Source: a virus
Length of the DNA: 24,878 bases
Direction: 5' to 3' (one strand)
Virus record (IMG/VR): IMGVR_UViG_3300017755_000098
Span: 1 to 24,878 of that record
The position numbers and the translations under genes are program-made. Positions 12,252 through 21,337 of the stretch are shown here, one piece after another. The notes beneath the pieces are model-generated. The model ran no database searches, was not told where the DNA came from, and saw only the letters and a program-made list of their open reading frames with translations. Every line of letters starts with the position of its first letter. Position 1 is the stretch's first letter.

Positions 12252-13370
12252 ATGGCAATATATAAAGTAAATATAAACACACCAGTATATCTTAAAATAT
12301 CTAATACAAATTTAGCTGATTGTAATTTAGATATATATATTTATAGTGGCACATACCAAGCAAGTCCAACTGTAACATATCAATTAAGAAAAAACGAAGT
12401 AGCTAATAATAACTTTGTAATATTTGAAATAGGAGAATTAATTAAAGATTATATAGCATATAGTTTTAGTGGAACATTTGGTAATAATGGTCTTAATCTT
12501 TGGGTAAAAACAATAGCAACTCCTAGAAACTCATCAGGCACAGCTTTAGATGCAATAACTACAAATATGTTAGCTTTTGATGGTATTGGATATTTTGAAG
12601 ATGGATTCACAACTGAGACACAAACTAATAGTGCAACTACTTTGATTTTAAGTGCATATAAAGGAAGCGTAACTAAATTAATGTCAAACGATACTATATT
12701 TAGAGAAGCACAAGAAATACTTAAAATACCTGTATTGGCAAACCTAAGTGTAAACTCAGGTAGCGATACTTTAGCAGGTGCAACAACAGTTAATTTTAAA
12801 AATGGTGCAAGTACAGTAACAAGCGTAACAGTTGCAACAGGTGTAGATACTACAAACACAGCAATAGAATATGCTACAAGTACAACAGCTACTTTGACAA
12901 GTGTTGATATAGTAACAGGTGGATCAACAGAAACAATAAAAGTAGAAGAACAACATTGTGAAAAATTTACAAACTTTCCTGTAACATTTATAAATAGATT
13001 CGGCGCTTTACAAAGAGTAAACTTTTTTCTAAAATCAATAGAAAGTATAGATATCGAAAGAGAAGAATACAAAGCCAATACTTTAACAACAGGTGCGACA
13101 TATTCTGTAAACAATGCTCAATATAAAACTAGAAACATAATGAGCAGAGAAAGTATCTCAATGAATACAGGGTATGTTAATGATAGTTATAATCAAGTGA
13201 TTGAAGAATTGTTAATGAGTCCTAGATGCTGGATATTTAAAGATAACCAACAACTGCCTGTTATACCACAAAATAAAAAAGTTACATTTCAAACGAGTTT
13301 AAATGATAGATTAGCAAATTATACTATTGAGTTTAAATTTGCATATGATAAATTAAATACAATAAGATAA
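12252..13370 (+). CDS. Tail/virion structural protein, 372 residues
   Basis: A beta-rich, Thr/Ser/Asn-rich protein without signal peptide or membrane segments. The N-terminal domain starts AIYKVNINTPVYLKISN, and residues 150-235 form a low-complexity Thr-rich insertion (AGATTVNFKNGASTVTSVTV, then ATSTTATLTSVDIV) resembling an Ig-like or beta-sandwich domain. The C-terminal domain (FINRFGALQRVNFFLKSIES, then TFQTSLNDRLANYTIEFKF) looks like the conserved core. It lies between the gp10-like gene and the 865-residue tail protein with 1-base spacings, so it is probably a distal-tail or baseplate-like subunit. Exact role unknown. Confidence 0.6.
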   Translation: MAIYKVNINTPVYLKISNTNLADCNLDIYIYSGTYQASPTVTYQLRKNEVANNNFVIFEIGELIKDYIAYSFSGTFGNNGLNLWVKTIATPRNSSGTALDAITTNMLAFDGIGYFEDGFTTETQTNSATTLILSAYKGSVTKLMSNDTIFREAQEILKIPVLANLSVNSGSDTLAGATTVNFKNGASTVTSVTVATGVDTTNTAIEYATSTTATLTSVDIVTGGSTETIKVEEQHCEKFTNFPVTFINRFGALQRVNFFLKSIESIDIEREEYKANTLTTGATYSVNNAQYKTRNIMSRESISMNTGYVNDSYNQVIEELLMSPRCWIFKDNQQLPVIPQNKKVTFQTSLNDRLANYTIEFKFAYDKLNTIR

Positions 13371-15967
13371 TGAATCAGGTAGGTCTAGCAATACCGAGTA
13401 TTCTTTTAGAAAGTCCTGACCCTAATCCTGATATTTGGAATTTGACAGAAACTCTTTGGGAAAATACCTTTAGAAAATGGAATGAGATAAACTTAATTAC
13501 TGATATTAACTATCAGCATTTAGATTTATTTGAAGATGAGCAGATTACACTTACACAAACAATACAAGATATAAGAGATATAGAAAAAGTATTCACAGAT
13601 TTTAGTAAGACTTTTAATTTACCAGCAAGTAGTGTTAATAATAAATTATTTAAACATTATTATAGACGTGATCTTGTATCAGATGCAATACCTGATGGTA
13701 TATTTGATGCAAACTCAAAGCTAGATGCAATACTTGAATTAAACTACAAACCATTTAGAGCAGGTTATATTGTTATGAATGGCGTAAAATTAAAAAACAA
13801 TGTTCCTGATAGTTATAATATAACTTTCTATGGTCAAACAGTACAGCTAAAAGACAAAGTAAAAGATAGAAAATTAAGTAGTTTAGATTTTTCGCAATTT
13901 AATCACGATTATAATGCTATAAAAGTAAAACTCGGATTGCAAAGTTTTGTTAATGAGTTAAATGGTCAAAGCGTATCAACAGCTCACGTTATATACCCAT
14001 TAATATCACATACACAAAGATTTATATATGATAGTGGAGCTGGAGGAGTTTTAACAAGCCAAGCTAGAAGTGATACAACAAGAAACTTATATTATAGTGG
14101 AAGTCAAGCAACATCAAATGAAGGACAAACAACAGAGAGATTAGGAACAACCAAAGGATTTCAATATACTGATCTTAAACCAGCATTAAGAATTATAGAT
14201 ATTATAAAAGTAATAGAACAAGACAATGAGATAGATATAAACTTTACAGATGACTTTTTTAAAACAACAGGATTCTTTTCTAATTTATATATGTGGTTAC
14301 ACAGAAACAAAGGAGAGATAGGAGTCACACCAACAAATGAAACAAGTACAAACTTAATAGTTGTAGATAAAATACAAAGTTTTACAGGAGATGTTATTGA
14401 GTTTTTTGATAGTGATACTACTCAAACACCACCTCATAGTTTTACAGGCATAGCACCTGTTTTTGATGGTGGTATATTTAGGTTTGCGACAGGTATGACA
14501 AGTCAGTCTAGTTTTGACGACAAAGAATCAATGAGGGTTACTTGGACTGTTGCTCCAACTGTAAACACTAAAAACTTTACAGCAAGATTAAGAAAAGCTG
14601 GAACTAATGAAGTTGTTACAGAGGTTGCTCACGTATCAGGCACAGCTAATACTGTTGTAGAATTTCAGTTTGATACAGATATTGCAACTACAATAGAAAA
14701 TCATAATATAGAATTTGTAATTGAAACAACAGAAACTTCTTTGTCGGTTACTTATACTTTAAGTTGTGTAAAAATACTTGAATCAGTAGAAACAAGCCCG
14801 CAAGAATATACAGTACAAGCAGGTGTTATAAAACCTGAATCAATAGTAGATACAATTTATATTAGCGATCAGATACCTGATATGAAAATATTAAATTTTT
14901 TAACAGGTTTATTTAAAACATTTAATTTAACTGCTTTTGTAGATAATAACATTTCTAGTAGCACGTATGGTCAAGTTAAAGTACAGACATTAGACAGCTT
15001 TTATGAAAGTGGTACAAGTCGAGATATTACAGAGTATATAAAAATAGATGATAGTGAAAGTAATTTTAGTGTACCTTTTAATGATATTGAGTTTACTTTT
15101 CAAGACCCTAAAACATTCTCAGCATTTTATTATAACAAATTAAATTCAAGAGAATATGGCGCAGTTAAAGCAAGTGATGCTAGTAATAGTGGTCGTGATC
15201 CTAGATTAAACAGAGGGCAAGATTATAAAATAACTTCTCCCTATGAAAAGATGTTGTTTGAAAGATTAAAAAATGTTAATGGTAGTGCAAATACTAATAT
15301 AGGTTTTGGTTATTTTGTAGACGACAATCAAAGCCCAACAATAGGTAATCCATTATTATTTGTTAGAAAAAATCAAAGTGTTAGTGCAACACCGATTCAA
15401 ATGTATAATGGTAATGGCGTAGGAACACCAGCAAGTATCTCAACAATAAATAGAGCAACTAATTTTGAACAAGGTACTTCTAATGTAAACATAGCTGTCG
15501 CTGGTGCTGAATCAAGTGCAGTTACATTTAGTTATTTCGATTCTAATGGTGCGACACAAACAGTAAGTGTTAATGATGGTGCAAACACAACCATAAATGA
15601 TGTAATTACAAATAGCGTTGTTATCACAAGTAACTTTGATAGTATAAGTAATATTACAATAACATATACATCTGTTACAGCAAGTCAAACAATAAACTTT
15701 AGTACAGAGGTTGATCCTTTTATACCAAATATAGATAGTAATACTTTATTTCAAACTTATTACAGAGAATATATAAGCGACATATTTAGTTATAACAGAA
15801 GATTAGTAAAAGTTAAAGCAATACTACCACAAAGTTTTCTTTTAAATTATAAATTAAGTGATACTATTGTTATATCTAATGAGGAGTTTATTATAAATAA
15901 GATAAACACAAATTTACAGACAGGAGAAAGTACACTAGAATTATTAAATAAACTTAAAAATGTATGA
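13370..15967 (+). CDS. Large tail/baseplate protein, 865 residues
   Basis: This is the longest gene in the window. The N-terminal region contains LTQTIQDIRDIEKVFTDFSK, TFNLPASSVNNKLFKHYYRR and then YKPFRAGYIVMNGVKLKNN, a block I associate with a structural protein of Bacteroidetes siphophages. After that come mixed domains including Thr/Ser-rich beta segments near 395-480 and 680-770 that look Ig-like or carbohydrate-binding. The C-terminal end (FSYNRRLVKVKAILPQSFLL, then KLSDTIVISNEEFIINK) is beta-strand rich and resembles tail-associated hub proteins. It is placed before the tape measure instead of after it. The ATG shares a base with the preceding TAA. Adsorption-apparatus or distal tail function is the best guess. 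Confidence 0.6.
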   Translation: MNQVGLAIPSILLESPDPNPDIWNLTETLWENTFRKWNEINLITDINYQHLDLFEDEQITLTQTIQDIRDIEKVFTDFSKTFNLPASSVNNKLFKHYYRRDLVSDAIPDGIFDANSKLDAILELNYKPFRAGYIVMNGVKLKNNVPDSYNITFYGQTVQLKDKVKDRKLSSLDFSQFNHDYNAIKVKLGLQSFVNELNGQSVSTAHVIYPLISHTQRFIYDSGAGGVLTSQARSDTTRNLYYSGSQATSNEGQTTERLGTTKGFQYTDLKPALRIIDIIKVIEQDNEIDINFTDDFFKTTGFFSNLYMWLHRNKGEIGVTPTNETSTNLIVVDKIQSFTGDVIEFFDSDTTQTPPHSFTGIAPVFDGGIFRFATGMTSQSSFDDKESMRVTWTVAPTVNTKNFTARLRKAGTNEVVTEVAHVSGTANTVVEFQFDTDIATTIENHNIEFVIETTETSLSVTYTLSCVKILESVETSPQEYTVQAGVIKPESIVDTIYISDQIPDMKILNFLTGLFKTFNLTAFVDNNISSSTYGQVKVQTLDSFYESGTSRDITEYIKIDDSESNFSVPFNDIEFTFQDPKTFSAFYYNKLNSREYGAVKASDASNSGRDPRLNRGQDYKITSPYEKMLFERLKNVNGSANTNIGFGYFVDDNQSPTIGNPLLFVRKNQSVSATPIQMYNGNGVGTPASISTINRATNFEQGTSNVNIAVAGAESSAVTFSYFDSNGATQTVSVNDGANTTINDVITNSVVITSNFDSISNITITYTSVTASQTINFSTEVDPFIPNIDSNTLFQTYYREYISDIFSYNRRLVKVKAILPQSFLLNYKLSDTIVISNEEFIINKINTNLQTGESTLELLNKLKNV

Positions 15968-16113
15968 TAGTTAATATTATTGAATTATTAGAGTTTGCAA
16001 ATGGCGAAACTGAAAACATTAAAATTGCACAAGGAAAATATAAACTACCTGAAAATGTTTCTGATGGTTATAAATTATTAAAAAAAGAAATTAAATGGCA
16101 GATCAATTCATAA
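15964..16113 (+). CDS. 49-residue protein of unknown function
   Basis: A short ORF joined to the 865-residue gene by an ATGA overlap and overlapping the tape-measure start by 19 bases. It reads MIVNIIELLEFANGETENIK and continues to KLPENVSDGYKLLKKEIK. It is hydrophilic with a leading helix. The repeated ATGA geometry and otherwise unexplained 127-base gap support it as real. It is too short for family assignment; a small tail or chaperone-related protein would fit the place. Confidence 0.55.
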   Translation: MIVNIIELLEFANGETENIKIAQGKYKLPENVSDGYKLLKKEIKWQINS

Positions 16114-17894
16114 ATGTTCGAGTTAATGCAGAACAAGCAAAAAAGAATTTAGCAGAAATTACCTCTCAAGTAATTGAGCAAGAGCAAACAATTAATGATC
16201 TTAGAAAAACGCTATTAAAAGCTGAACAAGATTTAGAAAATTTTAATTTTAAAGGTTATAAAGGTCAGTTAAGGTTAGAATCACAAATAAAAAAAACTAA
16301 ACAACAAATAGATCAACAAAAAAATGCTCTAGTAGATGCTAGAATTGAGCAAAAAAGAGATACACAAATATTAAAATTAGCAAATAAAGAAAGAACAGTT
16401 GGTACAGTAAAAGCTATTCAATTTAACGAAACTTTATTAAAAAACAGAGATATATCAGCAGGTTTAAGTAAAATTACAGGTGGTCTTTCTTATCAAATAC
16501 AATCATTTGGAAAATTATTTGTTAGTGTTGGAAAAGGAATAAGAGGTGCAGCAGTTGCTATGTCTGCATTTCAAAAAGCATTACTCGCAACAGGTATTGG
16601 TGCTTTAGTAGTTGCTGTTGGATTATTAGCTGCAAACTGGGACAAGATTAAAAACTTTATAACAGGATCAAATCCTGAATTAAAAAAATTAGAAGAAAGA
16701 ACTGACAGGTTAATAATATCTACTAAAAACGAAGTTACTTTATTAGAAAGACAAAAAGAGTTATTAAAGCTACAAGGAAAGGAAACTGATGAAATAAATA
16801 AATTATTAATACAAAAGTTTGAATTACAAAAACAAAACTTATTATTATTAATAGATGAGTTAGAAATACAATTACAAAAAGAAACTGCACAAGCAAAAGA
16901 AGTTACAACTTGGGAAAAGCTAGTTAATGGTGTTGGAATTTATCTTGGTCTTGTCGATAGTAGTGCTTTAGCTGTTGAAACATTGTCAGGACAAAATGAA
17001 AAAACAAAAGAGCTTACTGATAAAATTAAAGACTCAAGAAGTAAAATACTTGATCTTGATATTAGTATTGCTAAAATAAATAAAGAAGAAACTGTTGAAG
17101 AAGAAAAACAACTTGATTTATTAGATAAGCAATTCCAAAAAGAACAGCAAATATTAATGCAAAGAATTGAAAGTACTATTGCAGCAGAATCACAAATCGG
17201 GCAGATAAGGAGAGATTTTTTTAAAAGAAACTTAGAAGATAGACAAGCAGAAATTGAAATTGAAAGAGATGAGCAAGTAAAAAGAATACAAGAATCAGAA
17301 GCAAATGAAGTAGCTAAGAGAATGGCATTAGCAGAAGTAAATAAGTATTATGATAATTTACAAAAAAAGAGAGAAGAAAAAGCTAGTAAAGATGCTATTA
17401 AAATACAAGAAATTGAACAACAACAAAAATTAGCAGTTATTGGTAGTACATTAGCGACAGCTTCAACTATTTTAGGTAAAAACACAAAAGCAGGAAAAGC
17501 AGCAGGTGTAGCTTCAGCATTAGTTAATACATATCAAGGTGTAACACAAGTTTGGAAGTCAGAAAGCGTATTACCTGAGCCTTTCGCAACTATTCAAAGA
17601 ATAGCATCAACTGCAACAGTATTAGCTTCTGGATTAGCAGCAGTAAGACAAATTAAAAGTGTTGATACAAGTGGATCAGGTGGCGCAGCAGGTGGTGGTA
17701 TAAGGGCATCAGCACCATCAATACAATCAGCAGCACCAAGTTTTAATATCGTAGGTGCAGATAGTTCAAATCAATTAGCGCAAACAATATCAGCACAAAC
17801 CAATAAACCAATACAAACCTATGTAGTTGCTGGAGATGTAACAACAGCACAAGGGCTAGAAAGAAATATAATTAAAGAAAGCAGTATAGGTTAG
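16095..17894 (+). CDS. Tail tape measure protein
   Basis: This 599-residue protein has the profile of a tape measure. Long coiled-coil stretches lie at 12-100 (NAEQAKKNLAEITSQVIEQE onward), around 200-250 and 330-450. A hydrophobic segment KALLATGIGALVVAVGLLAA at 161-180 is followed by NWDKIKNFITG. A Gly/Ala-rich region is at 455-490 and a Gly/Ser/Ala-rich C-terminal part at about 525-560. Tape measures set tail length and may insert in the host envelope during DNA entry. At about 0.15 nm per residue this length would give a tail near 90 nm. It lies downstream of the chaperones but separated by several other tail genes. No muralytic domain is recognised. The gene ends just before the second candidate late promoter. 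Confidence 0.85.
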   Translation: MADQFINVRVNAEQAKKNLAEITSQVIEQEQTINDLRKTLLKAEQDLENFNFKGYKGQLRLESQIKKTKQQIDQQKNALVDARIEQKRDTQILKLANKERTVGTVKAIQFNETLLKNRDISAGLSKITGGLSYQIQSFGKLFVSVGKGIRGAAVAMSAFQKALLATGIGALVVAVGLLAANWDKIKNFITGSNPELKKLEERTDRLIISTKNEVTLLERQKELLKLQGKETDEINKLLIQKFELQKQNLLLLIDELEIQLQKETAQAKEVTTWEKLVNGVGIYLGLVDSSALAVETLSGQNEKTKELTDKIKDSRSKILDLDISIAKINKEETVEEEKQLDLLDKQFQKEQQILMQRIESTIAAESQIGQIRRDFFKRNLEDRQAEIEIERDEQVKRIQESEANEVAKRMALAEVNKYYDNLQKKREEKASKDAIKIQEIEQQQKLAVIGSTLATASTILGKNTKAGKAAGVASALVNTYQGVTQVWKSESVLPEPFATIQRIASTATVLASGLAAVRQIKSVDTSGSGGAAGGGIRASAPSIQSAAPSFNIVGADSSNQLAQTISAQTNKPIQTYVVAGDVTTAQGLERNIIKESSIG

Positions 17895-17900
17895 CAAAAA

Positions 17901-17925
17901 TTAATTAAATAAATGTTATATAGTT
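17901..17925 (+). promoter_or_regulatory. Candidate late promoter element 2
   Basis: TTAATTAAAT (17901-17910) is followed by AA, ATGTTA (17913-17918), seven bases (TATAGTT) and the ATG at 17926. It repeats the element before 10478, including the identical TTAATTAAAT upstream and the ATGAGAAT start-codon context. It lies in the short gap after the tape measure and would drive the head genes. Confidence 0.6.
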
Positions 17926-19116
17926 ATGAGAATCGTAGAATTAATAATAGATGAATTAGATGAATTAGCAGGTATTGAAGCAATATCTGTTGTAGAAAAC
18001 CCAGCAATAGAAGAAGATTTTATAGCACTTAAAGATCAACAAGAAATAAAATTAGCAGAATTAGATAAAGAAAAAAAGATATTACTAGGTCCATTGTTAA
18101 TTCCAAACAAACCTATATATAGAAAAAACGAAGATGATGAATACTATATATACTTTTCACGTGAAACAGTTAGAAAAGCTAGTGAGGGTTTTTTAATGAA
18201 AGGTAATCAAGGTAAATCAACGCTAGAACATCAACATAGTATAAAAGGGTTAACATTAGTTGAAAGTTGGTTAGTAGAAGATGAGGTACACGATAAATCA
18301 AGAAAGTATGGTATGAATGTTCCTGTCGGAACTTGGATGGGTGCAATAAAAGTAAATAATGATGAAGTGTGGAATGAGTATGTAAAAACAGGTAAAGTAA
18401 AAGGGTTTTCAGTAGAGGGTTACTTTGCTGATAAAATGGAAAGACCGAAAGACCCAACTATTAAAGACCTTGCTCAACAAGAGAGTGAAGAAATATTAGA
18501 AGCAGTTAAAAAATTATTTAGCGAAAAAATTACACTTGAAAGTTATAATGATTACCCAAGCTCAGTAGTTAATAATGCGAAAAGAGGTATTGAGTTAAAC
18601 AAAAAAGTAAATAACAAATGCGCTACTTTGGTAGGCAAAAATCGTGCAAGACAATTAGTAGCAAAAGAAAAACTTTCAGTATCAACGATCAAAAGGCTTT
18701 ATAGTTATTTAAGTAGAGCAGAGACTTATTACGATTCATCAGATACACAGGCTTGTGGTACTATATCATATTTACTATGGGGTGGTAAGTCAGCAAAAAG
18801 CTGGGCTAAAAATAAATTAAAAAAGTTAGGAGAACTTGAATTAGAAAGCCAAGTTATTAATGATGACTTTGCTATTATTATGGATAGGTTAGCTTATTCA
18901 TCAAAAGAAAAAGCTGAAGAAATCGCAGCTGATATTGGTTGTGATGGAATACACGAACACGAATTAGAAGATAAAGTATGGTATATGCCTTGTGAGCAAC
19001 ATTCTATCGAAGCAGGGAAAAATACCAAAAGCCCTTGTTGGGACGGCTACGAACAGAAAGGCTGGAAAATTGGAAGCACAGGTAAAAGAGTGCCTAATTG
19101 TCAAAAAATTAAGTAA
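17926..19116 (+). CDS. Prohead protease (XkdF/S78-type) with C-terminal extension
   Basis: This 396-residue protein has a protease domain in the first 170 residues. KILLGPLLIPNKPIYRKNE (51-69) and STLEHQHSIKGLTLVESWL (98-116, with the likely catalytic His102) come first. VPVGTWMGAIKV and GKVKGFSVEGYF (Ser162 in the GFSVEG motif) follow, matching phage XkdF-like and S78-type prohead proteases. After a linker there is a second module (about 210-310) with RLYSYLSRAETYY and SYLLWGGKSAKSWAKNKL, which I know as a conserved partner of phage head proteases. A Cys-containing tail ends the protein (YMPCEQHSIEAG, PCWDGYEQKGWKIGSTGKR). The protein would process scaffold and capsid during maturation. It follows its own candidate late promoter. 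Confidence 0.8.
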   Translation: MRIVELIIDELDELAGIEAISVVENPAIEEDFIALKDQQEIKLAELDKEKKILLGPLLIPNKPIYRKNEDDEYYIYFSRETVRKASEGFLMKGNQGKSTLEHQHSIKGLTLVESWLVEDEVHDKSRKYGMNVPVGTWMGAIKVNNDEVWNEYVKTGKVKGFSVEGYFADKMERPKDPTIKDLAQQESEEILEAVKKLFSEKITLESYNDYPSSVVNNAKRGIELNKKVNNKCATLVGKNRARQLVAKEKLSVSTIKRLYSYLSRAETYYDSSDTQACGTISYLLWGGKSAKSWAKNKLKKLGELELESQVINDDFAIIMDRLAYSSKEKAEEIAADIGCDGIHEHELEDKVWYMPCEQHSIEAGKNTKSPCWDGYEQKGWKIGSTGKRVPNCQKIK

Positions 19117-19292
19117 TGAAATTCTTTAGCAAAAGTAATAATCAAAATAAATACATTGATTTATCTTATGGTAAACACGCTAGTCCAAGAGGTGGTCGTA
19201 GAGCTTGTCTATGTTGGGATAAAAACACCTATCATATAGACTGTTGTGATGGATCACTCAGGGCTCAAGGCATTGGATCAACAACAGGATAA
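19116..19292 (+). CDS. 58-residue Cys-rich mini-protein
   Basis: This small ORF starts on the last base of the protease stop (TAATG). Four cysteines lie in the pattern CLC-x9/10-DCC (RACLCWDKNTYHIDCCDGSL), a spacing suitable for a small metal site, and the protein ends LRAQGIGSTTG. A CLCxDxxTYxxxCCDGSLRAQGIG core is familiar to me from hypothetical proteins of Bacteroidetes phages next to head genes. It may be a virion or assembly factor. No function is established. Confidence 0.6.
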   Translation: MKFFSKSNNQNKYIDLSYGKHASPRGGRRACLCWDKNTYHIDCCDGSLRAQGIGSTTG

Positions 19293-19303
19293 AAAATCCT
19301 TAA

Positions 19304-19337
19304 ATGCAAATATATTTATGCTCTTTGTTAATAGAGT
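19304..19337 (+). promoter_or_regulatory. Candidate late promoter element 3
   Basis: TTTGTTA at 19324-19330 is followed by seven bases (ATAGAGT) and the ATG at 19338, the same spacing as the other late elements. An A/T-rich TATATTTATG block lies just upstream. CTCT (19321-19324) and AGAG (19333-19336) form a small dyad around the box. It would drive scaffold, decoration and capsid genes. Confidence 0.55.
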
Positions 19338-19907
19338 ATGAAATCACAAGAATTATTGTCTCAAATTAAAAATTTACTAGGTATGGAAGATATACAGCTA
19401 GAAAAATTAAATTTAGAAAATGGTACTGTTTTAGAAGCAGAATCATTTGAAACTGGTAAAGAAGTTTTTATTTTATCAGAAGATCAAAAAATTCCACTAC
19501 CTATTGGTAAATACCAGTTAGAAGATGGTAGAGGATTAGAAGTAAATGAGGAGGGCATTATTTCTGAATTAAATGAGTCTTATAAAGAAGAAGAAGAAGT
19601 AGTAGAAGAAGAAGTAGAAGATAAGGAAGAAGAAGAAATGGAGTATGTAACTAGAGAAGAATTTCGTAAAGAAATGGACGACCTTAAAAAATCTATTGAA
19701 GATATGATGAATCATAAAGACAAAGAAAAGGAAGAAATGGCTTCGCAAGTTGCTACTGAAGTTGCAGTAGAAATGAGTAAAACACCTGCAACTGAGCCTA
19801 TCAAACATAGTCCTGAAGAAGAAAAGACTGATGTTAGGTTTAAGTTTGCAGATAACAGAAAAAAATCAACTCTTGATAGAGTGATGGAAACTATAATAAA
19901 TAAATAA
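19338..19907 (+). CDS. Predicted capsid scaffolding protein
   Basis: This is a 189-residue, strongly acidic protein. A small beta domain (NGTVLEAESFETGKEVFILS, then IPLPIGKYQLEDG) covers residues 28-78. A Glu-rich stretch (83-100) made of GAA/GTA repeats follows, then a coiled-coil helix (VTREEFRKEMDDLKKSIEDM) and a basic C-terminus (FADNRKKSTLDRVMETIINK). Acidic, helical, coiled-coil proteins between the protease and the capsid gene are typically internal scaffolds that shape the prohead and are then removed, and the basic C-terminal helix would bind capsid protein. The identity rests on composition and place, not on a known sequence family. Confidence 0.65.
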   Translation: MKSQELLSQIKNLLGMEDIQLEKLNLENGTVLEAESFETGKEVFILSEDQKIPLPIGKYQLEDGRGLEVNEEGIISELNESYKEEEEVVEEEVEDKEEEEMEYVTREEFRKEMDDLKKSIEDMMNHKDKEKEEMASQVATEVAVEMSKTPATEPIKHSPEEEKTDVRFKFADNRKKSTLDRVMETIINK

Positions 19908-19929
19908 ATTAATAAAAAAGTAAGTAATT

Positions 19930-20346
19930 ATGGCAGTATTAGAACACGTAAGTGATGATGTAATGAGAATTTTTGATGACTATGAACTAGTCTCAGCAAC
20001 AGGCTCATTAAATCTATCAGACTCAGGGAAAATTTTTAAAATCTCTGGAACAGGTTATACAATAACCTTACCTGCACCAAGTGCTGGGTGGAAAGCAAAA
20101 TTTATTGTTGTAGCAGCTTTTTCAACTGACTTCGTAGTACAAACTCCAGCTGATAATAGAGATATTATCAATGGCGGGGTAATTGTAAATGGAGCAATCG
20201 TTGAAGCTGATGCAGTAGATAGAGTAACGTTTGAAGATGATGCTGAAAGTATCGGAGATTATATCGAAATACATTCAGATGGCACAAACTATTTTCTACA
20301 AGGAAATGGTAATGCAGCTTCTTCAATATCAGTTGGCGAATTATAA
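19930..20346 (+). CDS. Predicted head decoration protein
   Basis: This is a 138-residue protein dominated by beta strands (KIFKISGTGYTITLPAPSAG, AKFIVVAAFSTDFVVQTPAD, GDYIEIHSDGTNYFLQGNG). It has no catalytic motif. Location directly before the major capsid gene, compact size and all-beta character fit a capsid-stabilising or decoration subunit. A short fibre or spike would also fit. The gap to the capsid gene is 26 bases with a purine-rich leader (AAAAAAAGAAAAAG). Confidence 0.5.
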   Translation: MAVLEHVSDDVMRIFDDYELVSATGSLNLSDSGKIFKISGTGYTITLPAPSAGWKAKFIVVAAFSTDFVVQTPADNRDIINGGVIVNGAIVEADAVDRVTFEDDAESIGDYIEIHSDGTNYFLQGNGNAASSISVGEL

Positions 20347-20372
20347 TAATTAAATAAAAAAAAGAAAAAGAT

Positions 20373-21269
20373 ATGGCGACTACAACATCGATAACTACTA
20401 CTTATGCTGGCGAATTTGCTGGTGAGTATATAGCAGCAGCTTTACTAAGTGGTGTAACGTTATCACAAGGAGGGGTTTCAATTAAACCTAATATTAAATA
20501 TAAAGAAGTTATCAAAAAACTTGCACTAGATAGTATTTTAAAAGATGCTTCTTGTGACTTTGATCCAACTTCAAACGTAACATTAACAGAAAGAATTTTA
20601 CAACCTGAGGAGTTTCAAGTAAACTTACAACTTTGTAAAAAAGATTTCAGACAAGATTGGGATGCACAGTCTATGGGCTTTAGTCAATTTGACAATCTCC
20701 CTAAAAAATTCTCTGATTTCTTAATTGCACAAGTTGCAGCTAAAGTTGCTCAAAAAACTGAGCAAAACATTTGGCAAGGCGCAACTGCAAATGCAGGTGA
20801 GTTTAATGGATTTCAAGCATTACTTGCAGCAGACGGAGACGTTGTTGATGTTGCAGGTACTACACTTTCAGCTGCTAACATAATTGCAGAATTAGGAAAA
20901 GTAGTTGATGCAATTCCAAGTGCAGTTTATTCAAAAGAAGATGTTAAAATTTACATACCAACAAGTGCAGCTAAGTTTTATATTCAAGCACAAGCTGCTT
21001 TAGGATATAGAGAACTTTACAACGTTGGTAAAACAGAAATGAATTTTCAAGGTATTCCATTATTTACTGCTCCAGGTTTAGGTGCTAATAAAATGGTTGC
21101 TGCTGAATCATCTAACTTATTCTTCGGAACAGGTCTTTTAAATGACTGGCAAGAAGTTAAGTTAATTGATATGGCTGACATTGATGGAAGTCAAAACGTT
21201 AGAATTGTTTTAAGAGGAAGTGCTGGAGTACAACACGGAATCGGAGCAGATATCGTTTTATATTCTTAA
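20373..21269 (+). CDS. Major capsid protein (HK97 fold)
   Basis: This is a 298-residue protein. An N-terminal arm of Thr/Ala residues is followed by VTLSQGGVSIKPNIKYKEVI and a helical spine region (SDFLIAQVAAKVAQKTEQNI, WQG). The A-domain-like part contains VKIYIPTSAAKFYIQAQAAL and FQGIPLFTAPGLGANKMVAA. The closing part is LLNDWQEVKLIDMADIDGSQ, then VRIVLRGSAGVQHGIGADIV. The NFQGIPLxxxPGL and RxxxxAGVQxGxGADIV layout is typical of HK97-type major capsid proteins. It lies between scaffold-like and tail-tube genes and is followed by a terminator, fitting very high expression. No signal for covalent cross-linking was judged. Confidence 0.85.
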   Translation: MATTTSITTTYAGEFAGEYIAAALLSGVTLSQGGVSIKPNIKYKEVIKKLALDSILKDASCDFDPTSNVTLTERILQPEEFQVNLQLCKKDFRQDWDAQSMGFSQFDNLPKKFSDFLIAQVAAKVAQKTEQNIWQGATANAGEFNGFQALLAADGDVVDVAGTTLSAANIIAELGKVVDAIPSAVYSKEDVKIYIPTSAAKFYIQAQAALGYRELYNVGKTEMNFQGIPLFTAPGLGANKMVAAESSNLFFGTGLLNDWQEVKLIDMADIDGSQNVRIVLRGSAGVQHGIGADIVLYS

Positions 21270-21289
21270 TAATTGTTTAACATAAAAGA

Positions 21290-21322
21290 GGTAGGTGGGT
21301 AAAAGCCTACTTACCTTTTTTT
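21290..21322 (+). terminator. Intrinsic terminator after the capsid gene
   Basis: GGTAGGTGGGT (21290-21300) pairs with GCCTACTTACC (21305-21315) over 11 positions including three G-T/T-G wobbles, with an AAAA loop. T7 follows (21316-21322). It would limit read-through from the abundant capsid transcript into the tail-tube gene. Confidence 0.85.
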
Positions 21323-21337
21323 ATAAAAAATAAAAAT

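Noticed and set aside
12449-13114. Long open frame on the minus strand (221 codons)
   Set aside because: It lies entirely opposite the 372-residue tail gene in a Thr/Ser-rich low-complexity stretch. All neighbours run on the + strand and there is no promoter or leader for it.
19286-19300. Hairpin AGGAT-AAAAA-ATCCT at the end of the Cys-rich mini-gene
   Set aside because: The stem is only five base pairs and no T tract follows, so I do not call it a terminator.
19585-19640. GAA/GTA-rich simple repeat
   Set aside because: It encodes the Glu-rich part of the scaffold protein and is explained by coding needs; I see no sign of a separate repeat element.
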